A DNA stretch of 64,000 bases. Source: Alphaproteobacteria bacterium (lineage in GTDB: Bacteria > Pseudomonadota > Alphaproteobacteria > CAAGCB01 > CAG-977). The notes beneath the pieces are model-generated. The model made no database searches and was not told the origin of the DNA. It saw nothing but the letters and a program-made list of their open reading frames with translations. The first letter of the stretch is position 1; each line of letters begins with the position of its first letter. Positions 18,451 to 26,300 of this stretch are shown here, in pieces. Position numbers and translations under genes: made by a program. The stretch spans positions 1 through 64,000 of the forward strand of contig JAKSVT010000001.1 in the NCBI GenBank assembly GCA_024407875.1, given 5' to 3'.

Positions 18451-19569
18451 ATGATTTTTAACGGTTCATTTAGTAAAATACAAACACCATATTATTTGAT
18501 TAATATGGATGAGTTGGTTCTTTTGTTAAATAGAGCCAAAGAAAATGCAAAAAAATTAAATATAAATTTATTGCTTGCAGCTAAGGGCTTCCCTTTGGGT
18601 ACAGTTTATCCTAATATAGCTCATTGTATAGATGGTATATCTGCATCAGGATTGTTTGAAGCTAAGATAGGAAAAAAAGCTAATAAAGAAGTACATATTC
18701 ATTCTGTTGTTTATAAAGAAAATGATTTCGAAGAAATCTTAAGTAATTGTGATCATATTGTTTTTAATTCAAATGAACAGGCTAAAAAATTTGTAGTTGA
18801 AAATGCTTCTAATAGTTTTGGAATTAGATTAAATCCAAAGTTATCACAAGTATCAAAAGGAATGTTTGATCCTTGTGTTAGATACTCAAGATTTGGCGAG
18901 GCTTTTGATACTTTTAAATTGAATAAAAATATTAGTGGTATTCATATTCATGCTTTAAATCAAAGTGGAACACAAGCTTTTATAAATTTAATTAAACATA
19001 TTGAAAAGAATTTGTCTCAGTATTTTAACGATATTTCTTGGATAAATTTAGGGGGAGGACAATTGTTTTCTGATCCTAATTTTGTAAATGAAGAATTACA
19101 AGAATGTATGTCAATATTAACAGATAAGTACCATTTAAAGGTTTATGTCGAGCCTTGTGAATATATTACAACTTATGCAGGATATGCTGTTGCCACAGTT
19201 AAGGATATTGTTCATAATGAAAAGGATATAGCTATTTTAGATATGTCTGCTGTAATACATATGAATGATGTTGTTGAAAAACCGTATATTCCAAGTATTG
19301 CTTATCCTAAATTAAAAAATAATGGTTATGAATATATTTTAGCAGGAAATTCTTGTTTGTCTGAAGATGTATTTGGTACGTTTTTGTTTGAAAATAAGTT
19401 ATGTGTTGGGGATAAAATTGTGTTTTCTAATACAGGAGCATATTCTTTTGCAATGCAGAATTATTTTAATGGAATAAATTATCCTAATATTGTTTTGTAT
19501 GATAATCAAAATGGATATAAACTTATCAAGAGCTTCAGTTTTGATGATTATAATAGAGTATTTGGTTAA
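18451..19569 (+). CDS. nspC: Carboxynorspermidine/carboxyspermidine decarboxylase-like enzyme (NspC type)
   Basis: A 372-residue PLP-dependent decarboxylase of the alanine-racemase fold. Family landmarks in order are TPYYLINMDEL, LLLAAKGFPLG with the probable PLP lysine K45, GISASGLFEAKIG, VRYSRFGEA, SGIHIHALNQSGT, WINLGGGQL, VYVEPCEYITTYAGY, DIAILDMSAVIHMNDV with Asp, and LAGNSCLSEDVFG with the catalytic-type Cys. NspC makes norspermidine or spermidine from the carboxy forms. The partner dehydrogenase NspB is not in the window. It sits inside a signalling and transport operon, 17 bases after the STAS gene, which is unusual. The EPCE sequence replaces the more typical EPGE, so the substrate may differ. 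Confidence 0.8.
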   Translation: MIFNGSFSKIQTPYYLINMDELVLLLNRAKENAKKLNINLLLAAKGFPLGTVYPNIAHCIDGISASGLFEAKIGKKANKEVHIHSVVYKENDFEEILSNCDHIVFNSNEQAKKFVVENASNSFGIRLNPKLSQVSKGMFDPCVRYSRFGEAFDTFKLNKNISGIHIHALNQSGTQAFINLIKHIEKNLSQYFNDISWINLGGGQLFSDPNFVNEELQECMSILTDKYHLKVYVEPCEYITTYAGYAVATVKDIVHNEKDIAILDMSAVIHMNDVVEKPYIPSIAYPKLKNNGYEYILAGNSCLSEDVFGTFLFENKLCVGDKIVFSNTGAYSFAMQNYFNGINYPNIVLYDNQNGYKLIKSFSFDDYNRVFG

Positions 19570-19605
19570 ATGATGAGGAAGTCAATATTTAAAGGGAAAA
19601 AAATT

Positions 19606-21513
19606 ATGACTTTTATTAAAAACAGATCTTTCGTTTTTAGATTAAGTGCTAGTGTGTTGTTTGCTTTAATTGCTTGTGATGTGCTTCTGTTCACATATAT
19701 TACTAAGTCTATGAAAAATTGGGCAAAAGAAGATTTCGTTGAAGAGTTTTCTCATACAGGAAGACAGTTTTTAGATACATCAAAAATATATTTTACTGCT
19801 ATTGATTTAGCTAATGAAAATTTAGTTAAGGAAATAAAACATCATAAAAATAATTTATCTGATAAAGAGTTGATTGATTATACTGATAATTTGTTAAAAA
19901 GTTTAACAGATAAATTTAAGGCTGTTGTCTCTGTTAGAATTTATGTAAAAGACAGAGGTGAATTTGTTAGTTTTTTAGATAAAGATGGAAACAAACAAAA
20001 TAAATTTAATTTAAAAACAGATAAAATCCCAGAATATGTTGACTTCGCTACGAATGAAGGTGATTATGGATGGACACCATTAATTAAAGAAAATGATGAT
20101 GGTGAAGAAAAATTAGTTACAACAGGAGTTATGCCTGTTAGCATAAACGATGATAAAAATTTTGATATCTTTGTTGCTATTTCTACACTTTCAAGTGCTT
20201 ATGATGAAATATTTCACAAAATTGATGGCGGATATTTTGTTTATTGGCAACCTGATAGTTTAATTACTTGGCATCCTAATAAAGATGTAGAATTAAAGAA
20301 AAGTTTAGATGATATTATAAAAGAATATAATATTTCTGAGCTCGAACAAGTAAAACAAAGAGCGAAAATTAAAGATTATGGCTTTATAGAAATGAAGCGT
20401 TCTGTTATGTATAATGAACCTGTATTTCTTTTCTTTAATGAAGATGATGACGATTGGATTTTTATGTATGTAAGTCGTCAAAGCAAAGTTTATAAGCCTA
20501 TTTATAAATTGCAACAACAGATTTTATGGTCTAGTCATATTTCATTATTTGTCTTAGTTCTTATTGTTGTAATTGTATGCAGAAGAGGGGTTGCTCCTTT
20601 ATCAAAATTAAGTTCAGTTGCAAAACAATATGGTTTAGGTGATTTCTCTATTTCATTGCCTCCATCTGATACTAAAGATGAAATAGGTGATTTAATTAAT
20701 GCATTTAGCGTTATGAGAAGAAATTTAATTGAATTAATTGATGATAAGACGCAAGAAGCTGCTAAAAAGCAAAAGCAAGCATCTGAATTAGAAATTGCTA
20801 CAAAAATTCAAAAATCTGCTTTGCCTACAGATTTTCCAGTATCTAATTATTTGAGCATTTTTGCATTAATGAATGCAGCTAAAGAAGTTGGAGGAGATTT
20901 CTATGATTTCTTCTTTATTGATGATGATCATTTTGCATTCTTAATTGCAGACGTTTCTGGCAAAGGTGTACCAGCAGCATTGTTTATGATGAATGGAAAA
21001 GCTCAATTGAAGAATGCATTACATTCTAAGAAAAGGCCTCTTGCAGATAGAGTAACTTGGGCTAATAACAATATATGCTCAGGAAATGAAGCGGAATTGT
21101 TTATTACGGCATTCGTAGCAGTACTAAATGTTAAAACTGGTGAATTGGAATTTGTAAATTGTGGCCATAATCCTCCATTAATTTGGAAAAAAGATACCCA
21201 ATATACATATTTAAATGCAAAGAAGAATTTAATATTAGGAGCTATGGAAGGTATTCAATATAAATCAGAAACAGTTCAGTTAGAGCCTGGAGATAGAGTA
21301 TTTTTCTATACAGATGGTATTACAGAAGCTCAAAAATCTGACGATGTACAATATGGTGAAGAAAGATTAAAAGAACTTTTAAATAAAACTGATGATAATC
21401 CAAATAATATTATTAAAACGGTAGCTGATGATTTAATTGAATTTTATCAAAATGAAGATCAATTCGATGATATTACTATGATGAGCCTGATTTATAAGGG
21501 CAATAATCAATAA
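19606..21513 (+). CDS. SpoIIE/PP2C-type sensor phosphatase with periplasmic domain and HAMP
   Basis: A membrane phosphatase of 635 residues. A first membrane helix (FVFRLSASVLFALIACDVLLF) is followed by a periplasmic sensor domain of about 270 residues, a second helix near LFVLVLIVVIVC, and a HAMP-like linker (GVAPLSKLSSVAKQY to FSVMRRNLIELID). A coiled segment then leads to the PP2C domain with AKEVGGDFYDFF, IADVSGKGVPAALFM, FVNCGHNPPLIW, FFYTDGITEAQ and DQFDDITMM, so the metal-binding Asp residues are intact. An ATG at 19570 opens the frame directly after nspC, but AAAGGG nine bases before 19606 favours the later start. The likely substrate is the STAS protein two genes upstream. Confidence 0.88.
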   Translation: MTFIKNRSFVFRLSASVLFALIACDVLLFTYITKSMKNWAKEDFVEEFSHTGRQFLDTSKIYFTAIDLANENLVKEIKHHKNNLSDKELIDYTDNLLKSLTDKFKAVVSVRIYVKDRGEFVSFLDKDGNKQNKFNLKTDKIPEYVDFATNEGDYGWTPLIKENDDGEEKLVTTGVMPVSINDDKNFDIFVAISTLSSAYDEIFHKIDGGYFVYWQPDSLITWHPNKDVELKKSLDDIIKEYNISELEQVKQRAKIKDYGFIEMKRSVMYNEPVFLFFNEDDDDWIFMYVSRQSKVYKPIYKLQQQILWSSHISLFVLVLIVVIVCRRGVAPLSKLSSVAKQYGLGDFSISLPPSDTKDEIGDLINAFSVMRRNLIELIDDKTQEAAKKQKQASELEIATKIQKSALPTDFPVSNYLSIFALMNAAKEVGGDFYDFFFIDDDHFAFLIADVSGKGVPAALFMMNGKAQLKNALHSKKRPLADRVTWANNNICSGNEAELFITAFVAVLNVKTGELEFVNCGHNPPLIWKKDTQYTYLNAKKNLILGAMEGIQYKSETVQLEPGDRVFFYTDGITEAQKSDDVQYGEERLKELLNKTDDNPNNIIKTVADDLIEFYQNEDQFDDITMMSLIYKGNNQ

Positions 21514-21526
21514 GAATAGTGTTCCA

Positions 21527-23239
21527 ATGTCAAAGAAAAAGATTTTTTGTGAGAAAATATTTTCAAAGTTATTAGTAGGAAATAGCATTAAAACTTTAGT
21601 TGAGATGCTCCAGATGCCGTTGTTATTGGCTATAGCAGGTAATTTAGTTGGAGAACAGGGGATTTCTTTAATTAATATCTATATGCCATTGCAAATGTTG
21701 GCTATGTTTTTTTCTGTATTTAATTCAATAGGCTCATCTTATAGTTACTCTGAAAAGATTGGAGATTTTGGAAAAATAGAAGCTAATAAAATTTTTGGTC
21801 AAGGAATTTTAGTGGCATTCATTATTGGTTTCTCAATATTTTTAGTAGCATATTTTTTTAATAATTTTTATTTGTCTTTAATTTCTCCATCTGAAGAAAT
21901 TTTGCAAATAAATGAAAATTTTAAATTGTATTTCTTTTTATATTTGGCTTTGCTCCCAATTAATTCTATTTTACAAAATATGATTTGTGCTGATGGAGAT
22001 TATATTTTGTTGATAGTTTCATCAGTTGTAAATGTGGTTTGTTCATTAATAGCACCATTTGTTTTTTATACTTCATTTAATTGTGGAGCTTTAAGTCTAG
22101 GGCTAGTAATTGGATTGGTTTGTTCTGCTATTGTATCTCTTTTCCATTTAATTAAAAAAGAAAATACATTAAAATTTGTACCTTATTTTAATTTAAAAGC
22201 GATTGTTTCTTGTTTAAAATTAGGATTGGATGATGCTTGGAACTATTTTACTTATGCGATCTCATCATTTCTATTAATTAAGTTTGTTATTTTATATTTT
22301 TCAGAAAAATATCTTCCTGTATTAGCTGTTATTATGGCTATTGAAGACATTATTTCTGTTCTTGATTCTGTTGGTGGTGCAATAGCTCCTCTAGTTGAAG
22401 TATATAAAGCTGAAAAGAATGCCACTTGTATGAAAAAAGCAATGAATGTTGCTTTTAATATTGTGTTTAAAGAAGGTATAGGCTTTGCGCTATTCTTTGC
22501 GATATTTGCTAATTGGGTTCCTGCAATCTATGATATTAAAGAACCAGAACTTATTGCACTTACAATTTATGCTTTAAGAATAAGAGCTTTTGGTTGTATA
22601 TTTAGTTCAATTTCTCCGTTATTTTCCGCTTATTATTTAATGACAGGGAAATACTATTTGACGTTTTTAATTACATTTTCTAGAAATCTATTTTTTAGAG
22701 TTGTTTGTATATTTAGTATATGTCTGTTGTTTGATTTCCAACAAATAGCATGGGGAATGCTTTTATCAGATTTCTTAACATTTGTTTCTATAAGTTTGTT
22801 AGTATATTTTAAATATGGAAAGAAAAAATTCCCATATGTTTTAGATGAACAATCTGATGATATTTATTCATTTGATCTCGTTTTAACAAATCAAAATATA
22901 GTAGACTTAAGAGATGAAGTTGAAAAATTGTTAATAGAAAAAAATGCTTCAAAAAAGAATACATTGTTGATTAAACTTTTAGTTGAAGAATTGTATTGTT
23001 TTATTATTGAACAAAATAAAGATAAAAAGCATATTTTTGCAGAATTTATTATTAAATTTCAAGATGACGGAATAGTTGTTGTTTCTAGAGATGATGGTAA
23101 GATATTTGATGTAACAGTTGTTGATGCAGATCTATCATTTAATGCCTTTGTAGTAAGTTCGATTATGGAAAAATTTGATAGTAAAAAATATTTAACAACG
23201 ACAGGTTATAATAGAAGAATATTTAAGTTTGAAAAATAA
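21527..23239 (+). CDS. MATE-type transporter fused to a C-terminal RsbW-like ATPase domain (copy 2)
   Basis: Same 570-residue layout as the protein at 16267. Residues 1-440 are a MATE transporter, including LLLAIAGNLVGEQGISLIN and a second half near KLGLDDAWNYF. Residues about 450-570 are an RsbW-like domain with LIKLLVEELYCFII (N-box, Asn replaced by Cys), VVVSRDDGKIFDV (G1 box) and KYLTTTGYNRRIFKFE at the end. The sequence YLTTT..N.R.FKFE is shared by both copies, so they are paralogues. It lies 13 bases after the phosphatase gene and 22 bases before apt. Transport substrate is unknown. A polyamine, given the nspC neighbour, is only an inference. Confidence 0.83.
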   Translation: MSKKKIFCEKIFSKLLVGNSIKTLVEMLQMPLLLAIAGNLVGEQGISLINIYMPLQMLAMFFSVFNSIGSSYSYSEKIGDFGKIEANKIFGQGILVAFIIGFSIFLVAYFFNNFYLSLISPSEEILQINENFKLYFFLYLALLPINSILQNMICADGDYILLIVSSVVNVVCSLIAPFVFYTSFNCGALSLGLVIGLVCSAIVSLFHLIKKENTLKFVPYFNLKAIVSCLKLGLDDAWNYFTYAISSFLLIKFVILYFSEKYLPVLAVIMAIEDIISVLDSVGGAIAPLVEVYKAEKNATCMKKAMNVAFNIVFKEGIGFALFFAIFANWVPAIYDIKEPELIALTIYALRIRAFGCIFSSISPLFSAYYLMTGKYYLTFLITFSRNLFFRVVCIFSICLLFDFQQIAWGMLLSDFLTFVSISLLVYFKYGKKKFPYVLDEQSDDIYSFDLVLTNQNIVDLRDEVEKLLIEKNASKKNTLLIKLLVEELYCFIIEQNKDKKHIFAEFIIKFQDDGIVVVSRDDGKIFDVTVVDADLSFNAFVVSSIMEKFDSKKYLTTTGYNRRIFKFEK

Positions 23240-23261
23240 AAAAATTGGGGTGATGCTTTAA

Positions 23262-23783
23262 ATGATTGAAAATATAAAAAAATATATTAGAAACGTTCCA
23301 GATTTTCCAAAAGCTGGTATTAATTTTAAAGATATTACAACGGCTCTAAAAGATAAAAATGTCTTTAGAGAAATTATTGATGATATGTATGAGAAAATTA
23401 AAAATAGAAATATTGATAAAATAGCAGCAATAGAATCAAGGGGCTTTTTGTTTGGTGCTCCTTTAGCTTATAAATTAGGATGTGGTCTTGTATTGATAAG
23501 AAAGCAAGGAAAATTACCAACAAAAACTTTTTCACAATCATATGATTTAGAGTATGGTTCTGCTACAATTGAAATTCATCAAGATGCTATTAGAGAAAAT
23601 GAAAATGTTTTAGTGATAGATGATTTATTGGCAACAGGTGGTACTGCTGAAGCTGCATGCAAATTAGTGAAAAAAATAAATGCTAATGTTGATTCAATAA
23701 TGTTTTTAATTGAATTGGATGAATTACAAGGCAAAAAACGGCTTGAAAATTTTGGAGAAGTAATAAGTTTGATTCATTACTAA
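23262..23783 (+). CDS. apt: Adenine phosphoribosyltransferase
   Basis: Purine salvage enzyme of 173 residues that makes AMP from adenine and PRPP. Landmarks are VPDFPKAGINFKDIT at the N terminus, AAIESRGFLFGAPLA, VLIRKQGKLP, and the PRPP loop VLVIDDLLATGGTAEAA. GGGGTGATG precedes the start as ribosome-binding site. It is the last gene of the STAS operon, separated from the MATE gene by 22 bases, and may simply be cotranscribed. A hairpin directly after its stop ends the unit. Confidence 0.95.
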   Translation: MIENIKKYIRNVPDFPKAGINFKDITTALKDKNVFREIIDDMYEKIKNRNIDKIAAIESRGFLFGAPLAYKLGCGLVLIRKQGKLPTKTFSQSYDLEYGSATIEIHQDAIRENENVLVIDDLLATGGTAEAACKLVKKINANVDSIMFLIELDELQGKKRLENFGEVISLIHY

Positions 23784-23788
23784 AAGAA

Positions 23789-23816
23789 AGAGGTTGGATT
23801 AAAAAATCCAACCTCT
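23789..23816 (-). terminator. Terminator of lipoprotein copy A, also after apt
   Basis: A perfect 12-base inverted repeat (AGAGGTTGGATT and AATCCAACCTCT) with an AAAA loop. On the minus strand it is followed by TTTCTTTT, a good U tract, downstream of the small lipoprotein gene. It also lies 5 bases after the plus-strand apt stop and may end that transcript. Confidence 0.8.
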
Positions 23817-23841
23817 AAAAATAAAAGCTTATTGAGCTTAA

Positions 23842-23997
23842 TTATTTTTGGCAAGGTGAGAAGATTTCAATTAATGAAATACCTAAAAATGTGCTATTTT
23901 CACATACTTTACCTTTGCCATCATGACCTCTAATGCCCATGCAAGCAGATAAAGCTAAAGTTGAAGCTAACATTGCCAATAAAACTAATTTTTTCAT
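23842..23997 (-). CDS. 51-residue lipoprotein, copy A of an exact tandem duplicate
   Basis: A short gene encoding a 51-residue protein with a signal peptide (MKKLVLLAMLASTLALSAC) and lipobox LSAC, so Cys19 should be lipidated. The mature part is only 33 residues and includes a Gly/Lys-rich stretch, IRGHDGKGK, two further Cys residues and a C-terminal IFSPCQK. AAAGGAT lies upstream of the start as ribosome-binding site. Terminator and upstream region are complete. The second, base-identical copy is at 24172. The two remaining Cys could form a disulfide. Function is unknown. Confidence 0.8.
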   Translation of the reverse strand: MKKLVLLAMLASTLALSACMGIRGHDGKGKVCENSTFLGISLIEIFSPCQK

Positions 23998-24118
23998 TTC
24001 AATATCCTTTTAATTTATAAAAAACTAATTTAAGAAAAAATCTTAAATCATGTTAATATTTTATTTGTTTTGTTCAATTTGTAAACAAAAATTAAAAAGT
24101 TTTTATGAAAATAAAGAA

Positions 24119-24146
24119 AGAGGTTGGATTAAAAAATCCAACCTCT
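24119..24146 (-). terminator. Terminator of lipoprotein copy B
   Basis: Same perfect 12-base hairpin as at 23789, located 25 bases after the stop of the second lipoprotein copy on the minus strand. Confidence 0.8.
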
Positions 24147-24171
24147 AAAAATAAAAGCTTATTGAGCTTAA

Positions 24172-24327
24172 TTATTTTTGGCAAGGTGAGAAGATTTCAA
24201 TTAATGAAATACCTAAAAATGTGCTATTTTCACATACTTTACCTTTGCCATCATGACCTCTAATGCCCATGCAAGCAGATAAAGCTAAAGTTGAAGCTAA
24301 CATTGCCAATAAAACTAATTTTTTCAT
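24172..24327 (-). CDS. 51-residue lipoprotein, copy B of an exact tandem duplicate
   Basis: Identical in DNA and protein to the gene at 23842: signal peptide, lipobox LSAC at Cys19, and a 33-residue mature part with two more Cys. Each copy has its own terminator, so the transcripts are probably separate. Because the copies are the same, the second may serve dosage only. Confidence 0.8.
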   Translation of the reverse strand: MKKLVLLAMLASTLALSACMGIRGHDGKGKVCENSTFLGISLIEIFSPCQK

Positions 24328-24450
24328 TTCAATATCCTTTTAATTTATAAAAAACTAATTTAAGAAAACCTTAAATTATGGTTAATATTCTATACGTTTT
24401 AAAGTATTTGTAAATAGATAATTTATTTTGAATTACAATTTTGGTGAATA

Positions 24451-26274
24451 TTATTTGTTTTTAATATCTCTTAATTTTAAGGATTTAATTGTTTTTAGAT
24501 TTGTTTGATGAGCCCAAAAATCCTCACATCCTTGGATGATTTCTCGTGTGATAAATCCTAGGCCATAAAAGCAATTTTGATATCCTGAAAGAGCTTCTTT
24601 TTCATGTCCAAGAAATCTTTTACTCTTAGGAAAGTCTTTAAATTTTGAATAAGCATAAATTTTATTATTTTGACCAGATAAATCTACAACAAAAGCATTT
24701 GGATAAGAATATGAAAATTGTCCTACTAAATCCCAAACAAGAGGTTTCATTTGATATGGAGTTAGTTTTTTCCCTTCTTTATGAGATGGTAGTTTTTTAT
24801 TCCATTCTTCATAAAATAGTTGATGTTCTTTTAATGATAATGCTGCTCCTTGAGATATCAAATCTTTTTGATATTTTTCCCAAGAACCTGAAAATAAACT
24901 TATAAATTTAACTATCTTATTTGGTGTTTTATATAAAAATTTATTGTCCGACCATGCTGTCAAATCTTTTGTATTTATGTAGGAAGATATAGGAAAAACA
25001 AGTCCTAAATATATTGATAATGATGACATTATTACAACGTGTCTCATTCTGTATGTTATGCAACTAGTCATTATATCCAAATAGAAAACTGTTAGTATAG
25101 GGATTAAAAATGAAATAGATCGATATTGCAAAGGATCTGCTCCATAAAAAGCCCCATAATGAATTAAATATGCAAATAGAAAAATAATTAATTCTAATGG
25201 AAATAGTATTTCCTTTAAACTCTTTGTAGCTGCTTTAAAAAATAGCCACAGTAATACAAGCGGAATCAAAAGATAATAACCATGTTCAATAAAAAAGCTT
25301 AATTGATATTCTAACCAAAAGTTTGGAAAATTTTCTTTATATTGAGCTATAAAATTTAAAGGTAGATATGTTCCATATGTATTGTTTAAATAAGAATAAT
25401 ATGTTGATAAAAATCCAAATACAATTAAAGATAAAAATGATTTAAATTTTTTTCTTAAAGCTCCTTGAATTAACAATATTACTGTAAAAATTGGAAACAG
25501 AGCGCCTTCTGGTCTACAAATCATAATTAATATTGATAATACAGATAACATAAAAGGGCTTCTTTTAGGTTTTGTCGCTCGATAAATCCACCATAAAATC
25601 AAAAAGTTATATAATGAGGTTTCTGTTCCTGTCCACATAAATGAAAGGAAAGTTCTATTTGTTAAAAGCATTACGCAAAATAGAAAGAATATATATAAAC
25701 TTCTATTTTGTAATTCAGAAAACATTTTAACAGATTTTAAAAAGCAAAATCCTAGGAAGATTGTCCCCATAGAAAAAATAAAGGTTAAAATATTTGCTGA
25801 TAATACAAGATCCAATTTTGTAAGGGCGACTAAACGAATTAAATTTAGCCATAAAAAGCTAGTGTAGCCATTCACAGGCTCAAACGGAGGCCTGTTAAAT
25901 GTATATCCAAATCCTTGTTGTGCATTGTAAACATAACGTAGAGAGATAAATCCATCATTAGCAATAAAATAAAAAGGTTGAGAAGCAAAATAAAATATAA
26001 CGCTTAATATTAAAAATAATAAAAATGTTTTTATTTTATGATAAGGAGCTTCTCTAGAATATGATGATAGATCCGCAGAAAATGATCTCATAAAGGGCAT
26101 AAAGTGTAATCTAAATATAAACCACCACCGTTTTATGTTTCCATATGACAATAGTTCTTTAGGAGAAGGGCGTCTAAACATAGGAAGTTTTAACAAAGCA
26201 CTTTTAATTTTACGGCTTGCCTTTTCAAACTTTGATAAAACAGCAATTTTCAATCGCCAAGTAAAATCGCTCAT
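24451..26274 (-). CDS. GT-C-like integral membrane glycosyltransferase, AftB-like N-terminal motif
   Basis: A 607-residue protein with a basic cytoplasmic N terminus of about 80 residues, then about ten membrane helices and a soluble C-terminal part of about 130 residues. The first periplasmic loop reads NDGFISLRYVYNAQQGFGYT and PVNGYTSFLWL. This resembles the loop of polyprenyl-phosphate-dependent GT-C transferases related to AftB, where an acidic pair binds the donor. Here the pair is reduced to Asp-Gly. It probably transfers a sugar from a lipid carrier outside the inner membrane. It is last of the minus-strand group from ribF downward. Substrate is unknown. Confidence 0.6.
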   Translation of the reverse strand: MSDFTWRLKIAVLSKFEKASRKIKSALLKLPMFRRPSPKELLSYGNIKRWWFIFRLHFMPFMRSFSADLSSYSREAPYHKIKTFLLFLILSVIFYFASQPFYFIANDGFISLRYVYNAQQGFGYTFNRPPFEPVNGYTSFLWLNLIRLVALTKLDLVLSANILTFIFSMGTIFLGFCFLKSVKMFSELQNRSLYIFFLFCVMLLTNRTFLSFMWTGTETSLYNFLILWWIYRATKPKRSPFMLSVLSILIMICRPEGALFPIFTVILLIQGALRKKFKSFLSLIVFGFLSTYYSYLNNTYGTYLPLNFIAQYKENFPNFWLEYQLSFFIEHGYYLLIPLVLLWLFFKAATKSLKEILFPLELIIFLFAYLIHYGAFYGADPLQYRSISFLIPILTVFYLDIMTSCITYRMRHVVIMSSLSIYLGLVFPISSYINTKDLTAWSDNKFLYKTPNKIVKFISLFSGSWEKYQKDLISQGAALSLKEHQLFYEEWNKKLPSHKEGKKLTPYQMKPLVWDLVGQFSYSYPNAFVVDLSGQNNKIYAYSKFKDFPKSKRFLGHEKEALSGYQNCFYGLGFITREIIQGCEDFWAHQTNLKTIKSLKLRDIKNK

Positions 26275-26300
26275 TGTTAAAACCTATTTTGATTTAATTG

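Larger units (their letters stand above)
23783..24038. repeat. 256-bp direct repeat, copy A
   Basis: This block is identical at every base I compared to 24113-24368, with an offset of 330 bases. It contains a complete minus-strand unit: terminator hairpin, a 51-codon lipoprotein gene and about 40 bases upstream of its start. The 74-base spacer between the copies is not repeated. Confidence 0.95.
24113..24368. repeat. 256-bp direct repeat, copy B
   Basis: Second copy of the block at 23783-24038, identical through TAAGAAAA and diverging directly after. Identity covers non-coding bases as well as the gene, indicating a recent duplication or active gene conversion. Confidence 0.95.

Noticed and set aside
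16267-23783. Classical sigma-factor control by the STAS/RsbW/SpoIIE set
   Set aside because: No sigma factor or free RsbW gene is present in the window and both RsbW-like domains are fused to transporters. Control of a distant sigma factor cannot be excluded.
23783-24368. CRISPR array or insertion-sequence ends suggested by repeated sequence
   Set aside because: There are only two copies, each 256 bases long and containing a gene. No short spaced repeats, transposase or terminal inverted repeats were found.
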